This document shows positions 34,812 to 43,322 of a stretch of DNA of 64,000 bases, in pieces. Position 1 is the stretch's first letter, and each line of letters opens with the position of its first letter. Both the position numbers and the translations under genes were made by a program. Source of the stretch: a virus; the IMG/VR virus record IMGVR_UViG_3300009182_000042, positions 20,053-84,052 of that record, one strand, 5' to 3'. The notes beneath the pieces were generated by a model. The model worked only from the letters and a program-made list of their open reading frames with translations, did not search any database and was not told the origin of the DNA.

Positions 34812-37580
34812 ATGAACATCAACTTGAATAGAATTGCCAAGGATCTGTACGGTAAGATCGAAACACGATTTAGCGACATCAAAATCGGTGATGAAAATGC
34901 CGAAGTTTTAAGTAAAAAGACAGATATTCCCGAAGCACGTTTCTTTGAGTTTGAGTACAAGCACAATGGTGTTCCTTTAGGCACAATTACAATTACACTG
35001 GATGAAGATGACGGTGTAGTTGTACAAATCAGCGGAAACTTAGCTGAGAAGAAACACCCAGGCGCTTTTAAATTTATTCGTGGTCTACGACAATTTGCTA
35101 AAGACAGATTACTGAACTTTGATGTACAAAACATCGGCAAAGATAATTTAGACAAACGTGATTATGAATTTCAAGCCAAACCCAAGGAAGAAACGATGGA
35201 CCCGATTATGGAAAGTAAACTATATGGTACTAATAAAATAAGTTACCAAGATTTAGGAGAAGCTAGACTAGTAATCAAACACAGTCAGCCTGTTAACCTT
35301 GATCTAGCCGCTGGCCGTACAATGCATATCGAAGGCATTTACATTGAAAATACAGAAGGCGAACGTTTCCGTTATCCATACAAACATCTTAATGGCGCTC
35401 GCGCACTAGCAGAACATATCAAACACGGTGGCAATCCTTATGATGCTATTGGTAAACATATTTGCGGACTGAGTGAAGAACTGGCACAACTGCGCAAGTT
35501 CAAAGGATATGTTGGTCGCAATGAAGCATTATCAGAAGCAATGGGCGACATTACTAGTAAAGTATTTGAACGTATTGAACAAGTTAAAAAAGAAGTCAAC
35601 ATGCTACAACGTAGCAGTTATTACGAACAATTTGCAGAGTCATTTGAAGATCGTGAAGAACAAATGATTCCAGAAGATATCATGAGTGACTGGATTGATC
35701 GATTGACAATCCGCACATTTAATGAAGAATTAAAAACAGCGTTTCCTTACATCTTTAAACTGGTAAGTGAAACTGATATTCCAGTCAAAAACATATCGCC
35801 TGATGAAATGTTAGACGAACTGCGCTCAGAAGAAAAAGACAAAGACGGCAAAGTGATTCGTTGGAAGGAAGAAGGCGAGTGGAAAAAATCTGAAAAGAAA
35901 GATCCTAAAGGTAAGATTTTTAACCTAAGCGACAAAGCTCGTCGCGAAACAGAAAAGATGTCTAAAGAAGTTTCTGAAGGCGGCTGGACCTTACCACCGG
36001 CAGACGCTAGCCCAGAAGAAGCAGATGCTATAATGAAAAAGAATCAAGCTAGTCAAGATTATATTAATAAAACTGTTAGCCAAAATATGAATCAAAAAGA
36101 TTTAGGCGATGGATTTATGTTAACCTCTATTGATGCATTTGGTGAACAACGCTCTGCCATCTTAGATACCCAAAGCAATACATATTTTATACTCAATTTA
36201 ACTAAAGATGGTTCGGCTATTGCTAGGACTCCTGCGACTTATCTTACTATAAAAGATGGAAAAACAGGATCAAGCATGGGTGGGCCTAAAACTAATGCGG
36301 CATTTGAAAAAGCAGGGTTGACTCGAGCGAAGCCAACTCCACCAACACAACCAGCCGCACCGACATTGGAAGATCAGTTTGAAAGTTTCTTGGATGGCAT
36401 TGTCAACGAAGACGAAAGTGATCAAGAAGGCCATAACACATTGTTCAGTAAAGATGTAAGTGTACGAACACAAGCTATTGAAAATTTAAAAGATGCGTTA
36501 GGCAATGAAATGCTCACTGTGCAAACAGCACCAGACGAATTAAAATCCTTGTTGCCCATGGATCAATTTCAAGAATATCTAGAAGATCAGGATCAGGATG
36601 CCGGCCCAGAAGTGGTCAAGAGTCTTGTGGTGAATTACTTGAACGATTTGTCAGACGGCAAACTTGACAATCCGTTGCTGGGTCACAACGCCGCAGAAAT
36701 CGCATCCATGATCATTGATCAAGTGAAACTTACTGACGTTGACAAAGATCTACCACAGGATCTACCACCAGCAGATGCCGGCACACCTGCTCCACCCGCA
36801 CCAGCACCGGACATGGGTGCAATGCCTCCACCAGCACCGGACATGGGTGCAATGCCTCCACCAGCACCGGACATGGGTGCAATGCCTCCACCAGCACCAG
36901 GAGCACCTCCTCCGTTACGCGAAGGGCAGTTGGCCAAGATGAAAGCCAAATTCATCCGTGCCAAGGAACAAGGTGCCACGTTGGAAACCACCATGGACTT
37001 TGGTGACAGAGAATTGACACTGCATGATGCCATGAAAGAGTGTGGAATACGACCACATGATGTGGGATTCAGCAACGGTGATGAAGGTGTACAAGAAATA
37101 TTGCAAAGCATAAGCGGATTCTATAATAGAAATGTCACAGAAGGCAATTTCACTATTGGCGGTACTAGAGTAAAGACCAAAATAATAAAAGCCTACAAGA
37201 ATGGCGAATACGAACATGCTGATCCAGCAGACGTGAGAAAAGTATGCAAGTTAGTTGACAAACTGGATCCTCCCAGCAGTACAACGGGCGCATTATCACA
37301 TATTAAAAAGCTGGCTGGGTTAAATAGTACTAGTTATAGTATGGCCGAAGATCCTGAAGAGTTCAATTTGGATACCATGTTGAAACAGTTAACCGCTTTA
37401 CAGAACAATCCTCAGGCACAGGACCAGCTGGGACAACAGTTGAAACAAAAGTTCGCTACTGATATAGCGCCAAAGATGCAGGCACAGATGCCTAATCAAA
37501 CAGTGGAATTTCCTGGAGGTCAGATGAACCCACAGGAAATGATGAAAGCTATCATGCAAAAAATTTCGCAGAGTCAATAA
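34812..37580 (+). CDS. Large putative head/virion protein with Pro-Ala-Asp-Met repeats (922 aa)
   Basis: I choose the ATG at 34812 over an upstream TTG in frame inside gp17. No family is recognised for residues 1-600; the sequence is charged and helical (for example QRSSYYEQFAESFEDREEQM, PEDIMSDWIDRLTIRTF). Residues ~655-705 form a Pro-rich linker with three exact copies of PAPDMGAMPP. The segment after it (KMKAKFIRAKEQGATLETTM..., GDRELTLHDAMKECGI) looks globular, and the C-terminus is Gln-rich (QAQDQLGQQLKQKF). A membrane segment is absent. It follows terminase and precedes other unknown proteins of similar style; a packaged or scaffold-associated role is inferred only. Confidence 0.65.
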   Translation: MNINLNRIAKDLYGKIETRFSDIKIGDENAEVLSKKTDIPEARFFEFEYKHNGVPLGTITITLDEDDGVVVQISGNLAEKKHPGAFKFIRGLRQFAKDRLLNFDVQNIGKDNLDKRDYEFQAKPKEETMDPIMESKLYGTNKISYQDLGEARLVIKHSQPVNLDLAAGRTMHIEGIYIENTEGERFRYPYKHLNGARALAEHIKHGGNPYDAIGKHICGLSEELAQLRKFKGYVGRNEALSEAMGDITSKVFERIEQVKKEVNMLQRSSYYEQFAESFEDREEQMIPEDIMSDWIDRLTIRTFNEELKTAFPYIFKLVSETDIPVKNISPDEMLDELRSEEKDKDGKVIRWKEEGEWKKSEKKDPKGKIFNLSDKARRETEKMSKEVSEGGWTLPPADASPEEADAIMKKNQASQDYINKTVSQNMNQKDLGDGFMLTSIDAFGEQRSAILDTQSNTYFILNLTKDGSAIARTPATYLTIKDGKTGSSMGGPKTNAAFEKAGLTRAKPTPPTQPAAPTLEDQFESFLDGIVNEDESDQEGHNTLFSKDVSVRTQAIENLKDALGNEMLTVQTAPDELKSLLPMDQFQEYLEDQDQDAGPEVVKSLVVNYLNDLSDGKLDNPLLGHNAAEIASMIIDQVKLTDVDKDLPQDLPPADAGTPAPPAPAPDMGAMPPPAPDMGAMPPPAPDMGAMPPPAPGAPPPLREGQLAKMKAKFIRAKEQGATLETTMDFGDRELTLHDAMKECGIRPHDVGFSNGDEGVQEILQSISGFYNRNVTEGNFTIGGTRVKTKIIKAYKNGEYEHADPADVRKVCKLVDKLDPPSSTTGALSHIKKLAGLNSTSYSMAEDPEEFNLDTMLKQLTALQNNPQAQDQLGQQLKQKFATDIAPKMQAQMPNQTVEFPGGQMNPQEMMKAIMQKISQSQ
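36801..36899 (+). repeat. Three tandem 30-bp repeats plus a partial copy
   Basis: Identical 30-bp units at 36801-36830, 36831-36860 and 36861-36890, then a 9-bp partial copy. In frame they encode PAPDMGAMPP-type units of the 922-aa protein's linker. Exact identity at DNA level suggests recent expansion or slippage. Confidence 0.9.
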
Positions 37581-37591
37581 GGAAAAGAATT

Positions 37592-38470
37592 ATGAAAAAA
37601 ATAACAGAACAACAACTGATACAATCAGCAAGAAGATTACGAACTATCGTTAGAGAAGCTGATGATGATGCACCAAGTGCAACAGCTGGCCCCAAAGATG
37701 ATAAACCTATAAACTATGATACGCTTGGCAATTATGTTGGCGGTGCCACTGGCACCTTTGCAGTCAGCGCTATCGCCATGCGAAGATATTGGCCTGCCGC
37801 GGCAGCATTCATTGAAAAACTTGCTCAGAGAAATATTTGGGGGAAAGCATTAAAGTATGTAGCACTACCGACTCTTGGGTGGTTGGTGGGGTCTGGCTAC
37901 GGAAAAGGTGCTGGAGTAGATGTGGACGATTGGAATCAAACTATTAAAGATGTGGACCATTCGCTTGGTATATCAGGTATTCCTTTTAAACCAGACTGGA
38001 TTGCCCCAGAGCTAAACCTAGCCAAATACCAAGGAAAATCTGCACAAAAAAGCACCAGCTCGGGTGTGTGGGTGGTATTAGATTCGGCGGGCCTTAAAGG
38101 AAAAATACCAACTCCAACAGTTGATAGATTGCTGGATTTGAATATAAGAATACGAGACAGTGCTCAATCGGTAGCATTATCAGAGCAACTGTTGCTTCAA
38201 ATGGCGCAAGGAAAAACTACTGCGCAGACTCCAAACGGCGGCTGGAAGATTACAATAGCTGATCACGTAAATGCATTGTCAAAAGGCAATCCTACTCTGC
38301 GAGATCGACTGTATGATGACTATGTGAAAGAGCATCCAGAAGACACAACAACAGCAACTAAGAAGGCTACGTTTAAACCAGAGTATAAACCAGCGGCACA
38401 GCCGAATGGTCAGCAAAATGATGTTGCTACTCCAGCACCTGTTGTTCAGGGTTTTCCAGGTAGACAATAA
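37592..38470 (+). CDS. Unknown protein with propeptide-like N-terminus and hydrophobic segments
   Basis: A 292-aa protein. The N-terminus (QQLIQSARRLRTIVREADDDAP) is a basic helix ending VRE followed by A, again consistent with a prohead-protease site. Two moderately hydrophobic Gly/Ala-rich stretches follow (GGATGTFAVSAIAM and ALKYVALPTLGWLVGSGYGKGAG), which might contact or cross a membrane during ejection. The C-terminus is Gln/Pro/Lys-rich and likely disordered. Ribosome site aaggaaaag. Only 2 nt separate it from the next gene. Function unknown. Confidence 0.6.
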   Translation: MKKITEQQLIQSARRLRTIVREADDDAPSATAGPKDDKPINYDTLGNYVGGATGTFAVSAIAMRRYWPAAAAFIEKLAQRNIWGKALKYVALPTLGWLVGSGYGKGAGVDVDDWNQTIKDVDHSLGISGIPFKPDWIAPELNLAKYQGKSAQKSTSSGVWVVLDSAGLKGKIPTPTVDRLLDLNIRIRDSAQSVALSEQLLLQMAQGKTTAQTPNGGWKITIADHVNALSKGNPTLRDRLYDDYVKEHPEDTTTATKKATFKPEYKPAAQPNGQQNDVATPAPVVQGFPGRQ

Positions 38471-38472
38471 GT

Positions 38473-40596
38473 ATGGCAAAACTTTATAAAATAGTTGTGA
38501 CAAGTGTGGCAGACGGCGGCCACATTCAGACTTATGATAATGTTCAGCCACCATATCCAGAGCCCGCAGCCGTAAAGGCTGATATTGAAAAAAATTATCC
38601 CAAAGCCCGTTGGGTGAAAGGTATCAATATTAATTATGTTGAAATACCATCAGGCAATAATCAAGAAACTAATGATAATGGTAGAGCTGCCGAAATTGCT
38701 CGACTTGAGGCATTGATACCAGATAGCGAAAAAACTGATCTTGGCGACAGAAAGGTCCCGGTGACAGCAGTTAATCCACAGTCAAGTACAAATCCAAAGT
38801 CAACATTTAAACGTGGTCTCGCTGAACTTGCATATGAAATAAATCAAGGTGAGACCTCTATAGAGAAATTGCTGTCACGTTCTAGCACCCGAGGATGGGA
38901 CGAAGGTGATATAAATCTTCTGGTAAAATACAACCTAATCAAAGACACTAGAACCGGGTCCAACAACAGTAGCGCCAGAACTTGGAAACCAGGAACAGTG
39001 GGACGTGGCATGTCTGGTGATGAGGTCACGGCCTTACAGACAAATCTAATTGCCGGTGGATTTTTAGCTCCACAGAAAAATGGAAAAACGTCTGCTGACG
39101 GCAATTTTGGCACAGATACCGAAACCGCAGTAAAGGCGCTTCAGAAAAAACTAGGGTTTACAGGCGATGCAGTTGATGGTGCATATGGTAAAGATACCAA
39201 AAAAGCAGTAGAAGCCAACCCTGCTATATTTAAATCAGCTAGAGAGAAAGCAATTGACGCACTTGAAGCCAAATTTCCCCAAGGCCAACAGATCTCTACA
39301 GGCAAACCACCAAAATTGATTCCTCTAACAACTGTTGCCGACTGGGACACGGTGGAACCAAAACGTACATACGCCCGCATGCTTGCAATATGGGCCTATT
39401 CGATAAATCAAGATCTAAAAACAGTGGACGAATTTGCTAAGTCCTGGGGCGAATCCTCCTTGGAACTGCTTATAAAAAACAACCTGATCGATCCTGCCAA
39501 AGACACTAGACAAAAAAAATCTAATACCAGCAGTAATGGTAATACCCTTCAAATGATAATCGATCCGGCTGAAATTGCTAGACTAAACGGAAATAAAACT
39601 CAAGCAGACCAAATTAATAGATTTAGAGAATTAATTGACAAGGCCAGTACTGGCGCTCCTATACAAGAAAATCGAGATCCTGCCATATACTTTTTACACA
39701 AAATAAAATTGCTTGAAGGTATACTGCATGAAGGGATAACTCCTGCCGAAGTTCTAGAACTGGAAGATCTAGCCCAAAAATTAGGCCAGCAAGGTGCTGA
39801 AAACAATCCAGAATTGGTTAAATTGATTAATGTATATAATGGATTGAAAGCTAACGGCACTATTGCGGCCAATACTATAAAAGCACCAGCACCACCAGCA
39901 GACGGTGCGGCGGCTAGTGCAACTACGGTTGCGGCAAACGGTGCTGCCGCAACTCAAAGCTCATCGGAAGAAGATCGACGAGCTGAATCTCAAAAATTCG
40001 CAGACGAACGAGAAGCAGCCGCCGCTCAAAAATCTGCCATGGCACTTATTAGAAGTAGGGTCGTAAGTCGTTATGAAGTACCACCAGGTAAGACTGTGAT
40101 TGGCAAAGAAGACGGTGTGTTCTATTATGGCGATTCAAACAATAGAGATGCTGGTAGTACTGACACCAGCACCGGTAGAGCAATAAGCATGGCCATGTAC
40201 AAACAAGGAACAAACTTTGTGGACCAGCCACTGAAAGATGCCATTGCCAAGTGGCCACAGATAAAAATAGTGCAGTATGTCAAACCCGCAGGGCTGGGAT
40301 TTTGGAAAGGCATGCAGGCCGCACCTACCGGATCTGCAAGTATAAAAGGGTGGGTAGCCGATGGAAACGGCACGGCTATCGATCTTGGAATTACTGATGC
40401 AGACCGCGCTACTGCACCAAAAAATCCAGATAGTTCTGTAAAACTCGGCGACCCCGGCGCCAAAGTAGATGCAACGACACCACTAAATCCAGATGGTTCT
40501 GTAAAATTAAATACATTTTCTAAAGACGTAAAAGAGTCAGTTGGTTTTCAACCAGACGAATTAAACCGTATAGTAAGTTTAGTGCATTATAGATAA
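38473..40596 (+). CDS. Peptidoglycan-binding-domain protein with internal duplication (707 aa)
   Basis: Residues ~178-252 are a PG_binding_1 domain: GMSGDEVTALQTNLIAGG... DGNFGTDTETAVKALQKKLG, and then DGAYGKDTKKAVEAN. It is flanked by two copies of a helical unit: FKRGLAELAYEINQGETSIEKLL...INLLVKYNLIKDTR (~118-158) and YARMLAIWAYSINQDLKTVDEFAKS...ELLIKNNLIDPAKDTR (~298-345). A Ala/Glu-rich helical region follows. The C-terminus carries DLGITDADRATAP, which recurs in the next gene. No lytic active site is evident, so cell-wall anchoring is more likely than hydrolysis. Possibly virion-associated, acting on the wall at entry. Confidence 0.65.
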   Translation: MAKLYKIVVTSVADGGHIQTYDNVQPPYPEPAAVKADIEKNYPKARWVKGININYVEIPSGNNQETNDNGRAAEIARLEALIPDSEKTDLGDRKVPVTAVNPQSSTNPKSTFKRGLAELAYEINQGETSIEKLLSRSSTRGWDEGDINLLVKYNLIKDTRTGSNNSSARTWKPGTVGRGMSGDEVTALQTNLIAGGFLAPQKNGKTSADGNFGTDTETAVKALQKKLGFTGDAVDGAYGKDTKKAVEANPAIFKSAREKAIDALEAKFPQGQQISTGKPPKLIPLTTVADWDTVEPKRTYARMLAIWAYSINQDLKTVDEFAKSWGESSLELLIKNNLIDPAKDTRQKKSNTSSNGNTLQMIIDPAEIARLNGNKTQADQINRFRELIDKASTGAPIQENRDPAIYFLHKIKLLEGILHEGITPAEVLELEDLAQKLGQQGAENNPELVKLINVYNGLKANGTIAANTIKAPAPPADGAAASATTVAANGAAATQSSSEEDRRAESQKFADEREAAAAQKSAMALIRSRVVSRYEVPPGKTVIGKEDGVFYYGDSNNRDAGSTDTSTGRAISMAMYKQGTNFVDQPLKDAIAKWPQIKIVQYVKPAGLGFWKGMQAAPTGSASIKGWVADGNGTAIDLGITDADRATAPKNPDSSVKLGDPGAKVDATTPLNPDGSVKLNTFSKDVKESVGFQPDELNRIVSLVHYR
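40381..40445 (+). repeat. 65-bp direct repeat, copy 1 (in 707-aa gene)
   Basis: Nearly identical to 40765-40829, with two visible substitutions. Encodes DLGITDADRATAP.NPD.SVKL. A shorter third echo (NPDGSVKL) is at about 40485-40508. Confidence 0.85.
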
Positions 40597-40608
40597 TAAG
40601 GAAATATC

Positions 40609-40884
40609 ATGCCAGTAATATTAACATCAGAAGTATCATTCCAAGGATTGCAAGCCGCTTTGACGCAAGCAAGGGCGTCTCTTGATAAAGTCTATCAGAT
40701 ATCATCAGCCCTCCAAGCAAGAGCAAGTAAAGCAGAACAAAATACACAGGCTCCAAGCAGTGTTGATCTTGGAATTACTGATGCAGACCGCGCTACTGCA
40801 CCAAGAAATCCAGATGGTTCTGTAAAACTTGAAAGTTTTGAAGAAAGCATTGCCGAAATGCGCAGGATCGCTGGACTGAGATAA
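40609..40884 (+). CDS. Small protein sharing a C-terminal cassette with the preceding gene
   Basis: A 91-aa protein. The N-terminal half is a helix (FQGLQAALTQARASLDKVYQ). The C-terminal half repeats the DLGITDADRATAPRNPDGSVKL cassette of the 707-aa protein and ends SFEESIAEMRRIAGLR. The near identity at DNA level (65 bp) points to recent duplication. Ribosome site aaggaaat. Last gene before an intrinsic terminator. Function unknown. Confidence 0.6.
   Translation: MPVILTSEVSFQGLQAALTQARASLDKVYQISSALQARASKAEQNTQAPSSVDLGITDADRATAPRNPDGSVKLESFEESIAEMRRIAGLR
40765..40829 (+). repeat. 65-bp direct repeat, copy 2 (in 91-aa gene)
   Basis: Second copy of the repeat at 40381-40445, same strand and same reading phase in the neighbouring gene. 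Confidence 0.85.
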
Positions 40885-40934
40885 TTGAGTAAACCGCTCA
40901 CATTTAGAGCATAATTTCTCTTGCTTTACTAAAT

Positions 40935-40972
40935 AAAAGTGCGTACAATAACATGTATGCACTTTTTGTTTT
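40935..40972 (+). terminator. Rho-independent terminator before gene 32
   Basis: 13-bp stem AAAAGTGCGTACA/TGTATGCACTTTT with one G-T pair and an ATAACA loop, followed by TGTTTT. It separates the structural block from the replication block. Confidence 0.8.
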
Positions 40973-41025
40973 ACAGGGTGTAAAACAATATTAGGCAAAC
41001 AAAGGCATATTTAAGGAGAACAATT

Positions 41026-41997
41026 ATGGCATCTTTGGCTGAAATTAGAGCAAAACTAAAGGCATCTGAACAACGTGGTTCGGAAAACAAATCCGGTGGG
41101 GACAAATCAATTTACCCATTCTGGAATCTAAAAGAAGGCGGCGAATCTACACTTAGATTCTTACCAGACGGTAACGCTGACAACACTTTTTTCTGGGTAG
41201 AACGTGCAATGATCAAATTGCCATTCGCCGGAATCAAAGGTGAAAGCGAAAGCAAATCAATCACGGTACAAGTACCCTGCGTGGAAATGTATGGCGACAC
41301 TTGCCCAATCTTGAGTGAAGTGCGTGGCTGGTTCAAAGACCCTGCACTGGAAGATATGGGTCGTAAGTACTGGAAAAAACGCAGTTACATTTTCCAAGGT
41401 TTCGTCGTTGAAGACGGACTTGGCGAACAAGCAAGTGACATTCCAGAAAATCCAATCCGCAGATTCATTATTGGTCCACAGATTTTTCAATCAATCCGTG
41501 CGGCCTTGGTGGATCCAGAATTGGAAGACTTGCCAACTGACTTGGTGCATGGCTTGGACTATCGCATGAAGAAAACTTCCAAAGGCGGCTATGCTGACTA
41601 CTCAACTTCCAGTTGGGCACGTCGTGAGCGTCCTTTGAGTGATACAGAAAATGCGGCTGTCAAAACGCATGGTTTGTATAACTTGAATGACTTCTTGCCC
41701 AAGAAGCCAGGTGAAGTTGAACTCAAGGTCATGAAAGAAATGTTTGAAGCAAGTGTTGACGGCGAACCATATGACATGGATCGTTGGGGACAATACTTCA
41801 AGCCAGCAGGTATGAGCCAAAATACTGGTGATCCTGTCAAGTCAACTCCTAAAGCTACAGCACCTGTAGCGCATGACGAAGATGATGCTCCAGTGGCCAA
41901 AGCGGCTCCTGCTCCCAAGGCAGCAACTGCACCAGCTGGTGGCGAATCACGTGCCGAAGATATCTTGGCCATGATCCGTAATCGTCAAAAAGCATAA
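41026..41997 (+). CDS. gp32: Single-stranded DNA-binding protein (gp32-like)
   Basis: A 323-aa protein (T4 gp32 is 301 aa). The N-terminal LAEIRAKLKA resembles the LAST-type cooperative domain, then IYPFWNLKEGGESTLRFLPDG and the OB core with VPCVEMYGDTCPILSEVR, RKYWKKRSYIFQGFVVED and PENPIRRFIIGPQIF. Only two of the four T4 zinc ligands (the two Cys of CVEMYGDTC) are visible, so zinc may be absent. The C-terminus has an acidic and Ala/Pro linker (HDEDDAPVAKAAPAP) as expected for partner binding. Strong aaggag ribosome site. Adjacent to uvsX and uvsY, its recombination partners. Confidence 0.95.
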   Translation: MASLAEIRAKLKASEQRGSENKSGGDKSIYPFWNLKEGGESTLRFLPDGNADNTFFWVERAMIKLPFAGIKGESESKSITVQVPCVEMYGDTCPILSEVRGWFKDPALEDMGRKYWKKRSYIFQGFVVEDGLGEQASDIPENPIRRFIIGPQIFQSIRAALVDPELEDLPTDLVHGLDYRMKKTSKGGYADYSTSSWARRERPLSDTENAAVKTHGLYNLNDFLPKKPGEVELKVMKEMFEASVDGEPYDMDRWGQYFKPAGMSQNTGDPVKSTPKATAPVAHDEDDAPVAKAAPAPKAATAPAGGESRAEDILAMIRNRQKA

Positions 41998-41998
41998 T

Positions 41999-42020
41999 GT
42001 AAAGGGCTTCGGCCCTTTAC
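41999..42020 (+). terminator. Stable UUCG hairpin between gene 32 and uvsX, without T-run
   Basis: Perfect 9-bp stem GTAAAGGGC/GCCCTTTAC closed by an extra-stable TTCG tetraloop, starting 2 nt after the gp32 stop. No T tract follows (TCATC), so it is better read as an mRNA 3'-end stabiliser or attenuator than as a full terminator. Confidence 0.65.
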
Positions 42021-42043
42021 TCATCATTTAGGAGAATTAACTT

Positions 42044-43102
42044 ATGGCCACAAAAGCCTTCGATTTATCGAAATTTAGAAAGACCTTGACCAAATCAATT
42101 GATGGTCTCGGTGTTGGATTCAACGATCCAACAGATTGGATCAGTACCGGTAATTATACACTTAACTACTTGATCAGTGGTGACTTCCACAAAGGTATTC
42201 CTTTGGGCAAGGTCACTGTGTTTGCTGGTGAGTCGGGTGCAGGTAAAAGTTTTATCTGTTCAGGCAATCTAGTACGCAACGCACAAGCACAGGGCATCTA
42301 TGTTATCTTGATTGACACAGAAAATGCACTGGACGAAACATGGCTACACGCACTTGGTGTAGACACAAGTGAAGAAAAACTTCTTAAACTCAACATGGCC
42401 ATGATCGATGATGTGGCTAGAACCATTCATGAATTCATGAAAGAGTACAAAGAAATGGCAGAGCGTCCCAAAGTCTTATTTGTCATAGACTCATTGGGTA
42501 TGTTGCTTACCCCTACTGACATTAACCAGTTCCAGGCTGGTGACATGAAAGGAGACATGGGCCGTAAACCTAAAGCACTCACAAGTCTTGTTCGCAACTG
42601 TGTGAACATGTTTGGCAGTTACAATGTGGGCATGGTATGTACAAACCACACCTATGCATCACAAGACATGTTTGATCCGGATGACAAGATCTCGGGCGGA
42701 CAAGGCTTTGTGTATGCAAGTTCTATCGTTGTTGCCATGAAAAAACTCAAACTCAAAGAGGATGAGGATGGCAATAAAATAAGCGAGGTAATGGGCATTC
42801 GTGCATCATGCAAGATCATGAAGACTCGTTACAGCAAGCCTTTTGAAACTGTGCAAATTAAAATTCCATATGAAACTGGTATGAATCCTTATAGCGGCAT
42901 GGTGGACATGTGCGAGAAGGCAGGCTTGTTGAAACAGGAAGGCAACAGACTCAAGTGGATTGATCCAGAGACAGGTGAGGAATTCAAATTCTATCGAAAA
43001 GAATGGAAAGATGATAAATTAGATATGATAATGAATAAATTTCATATCAAAACTTTGACAACAACTACCATTCCTGAGGAGATAGAAGATAATGTTGAAT
43101 GA
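42044..43102 (+). CDS. uvsX: RecA-like recombinase UvsX
   Basis: A 352-aa protein. Walker A GESGAGKS is at residues 62-69 (K68), Walker B-like VLFVIDSLGML, followed by the loop region FQAGDMKGDMGRKPKALTSLVRN, then CTNHTYAS and GGQGFVYASSIVV. Length and order match T4 UvsX (391 aa). It coats ssDNA, displacing gp32 with UvsY help, and performs strand exchange in recombination-dependent replication. Ribosome site aggag 9 nt upstream. The end overlaps the next small gene by 11 bp. Confidence 0.95.
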   Translation: MATKAFDLSKFRKTLTKSIDGLGVGFNDPTDWISTGNYTLNYLISGDFHKGIPLGKVTVFAGESGAGKSFICSGNLVRNAQAQGIYVILIDTENALDETWLHALGVDTSEEKLLKLNMAMIDDVARTIHEFMKEYKEMAERPKVLFVIDSLGMLLTPTDINQFQAGDMKGDMGRKPKALTSLVRNCVNMFGSYNVGMVCTNHTYASQDMFDPDDKISGGQGFVYASSIVVAMKKLKLKEDEDGNKISEVMGIRASCKIMKTRYSKPFETVQIKIPYETGMNPYSGMVDMCEKAGLLKQEGNRLKWIDPETGEEFKFYRKEWKDDKLDMIMNKFHIKTLTTTTIPEEIEDNVE

Positions 43103-43322
43103 ACAACAAGTCGGTGACATCTGGGTGTTCTTTACCGAATTTATTGAAAAGAAACAGTTAGAAACTGCGGCAGAGAGATATGTTGATCTACTTGCTGACT
43201 TTGGCACAACAGACAGAGTCATGCAAGGTGCGATTGGCATCGATCCGGTACTAGATCAAGCAATCGAATACTACATGGATGAAGAATCTGACGAAGACGA
43301 CGTTGACGAATTGGAGTTTTAA
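43092..43322 (+). CDS. Small acidic conserved protein between uvsX and uvsY
   Basis: A 76-aa protein: helical, then a strongly acidic tail (MDEESDEDDVDELEF). It overlaps uvsX by 11 bp and uvsY by one base, so all three are translationally coupled. A small acidic ORF in this place is common in aquatic T4-like phages. A DNA-mimic or recombination-accessory role is possible, but there is no direct evidence. Confidence 0.7.
   Translation: MLNEQQVGDIWVFFTEFIEKKQLETAAERYVDLLADFGTTDRVMQGAIGIDPVLDQAIEYYMDEESDEDDVDELEF

Noticed and set aside
36801-36899. Short spaced repeats resembling a CRISPR array
   Set aside because: Units are directly adjacent without spacers and lie in frame in a coding linker.
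38473-40596. Endolysin call for the PG-binding protein
   Set aside because: Only the binding domain is recognisable. No amidase, muramidase or peptidase active-site motif is visible.
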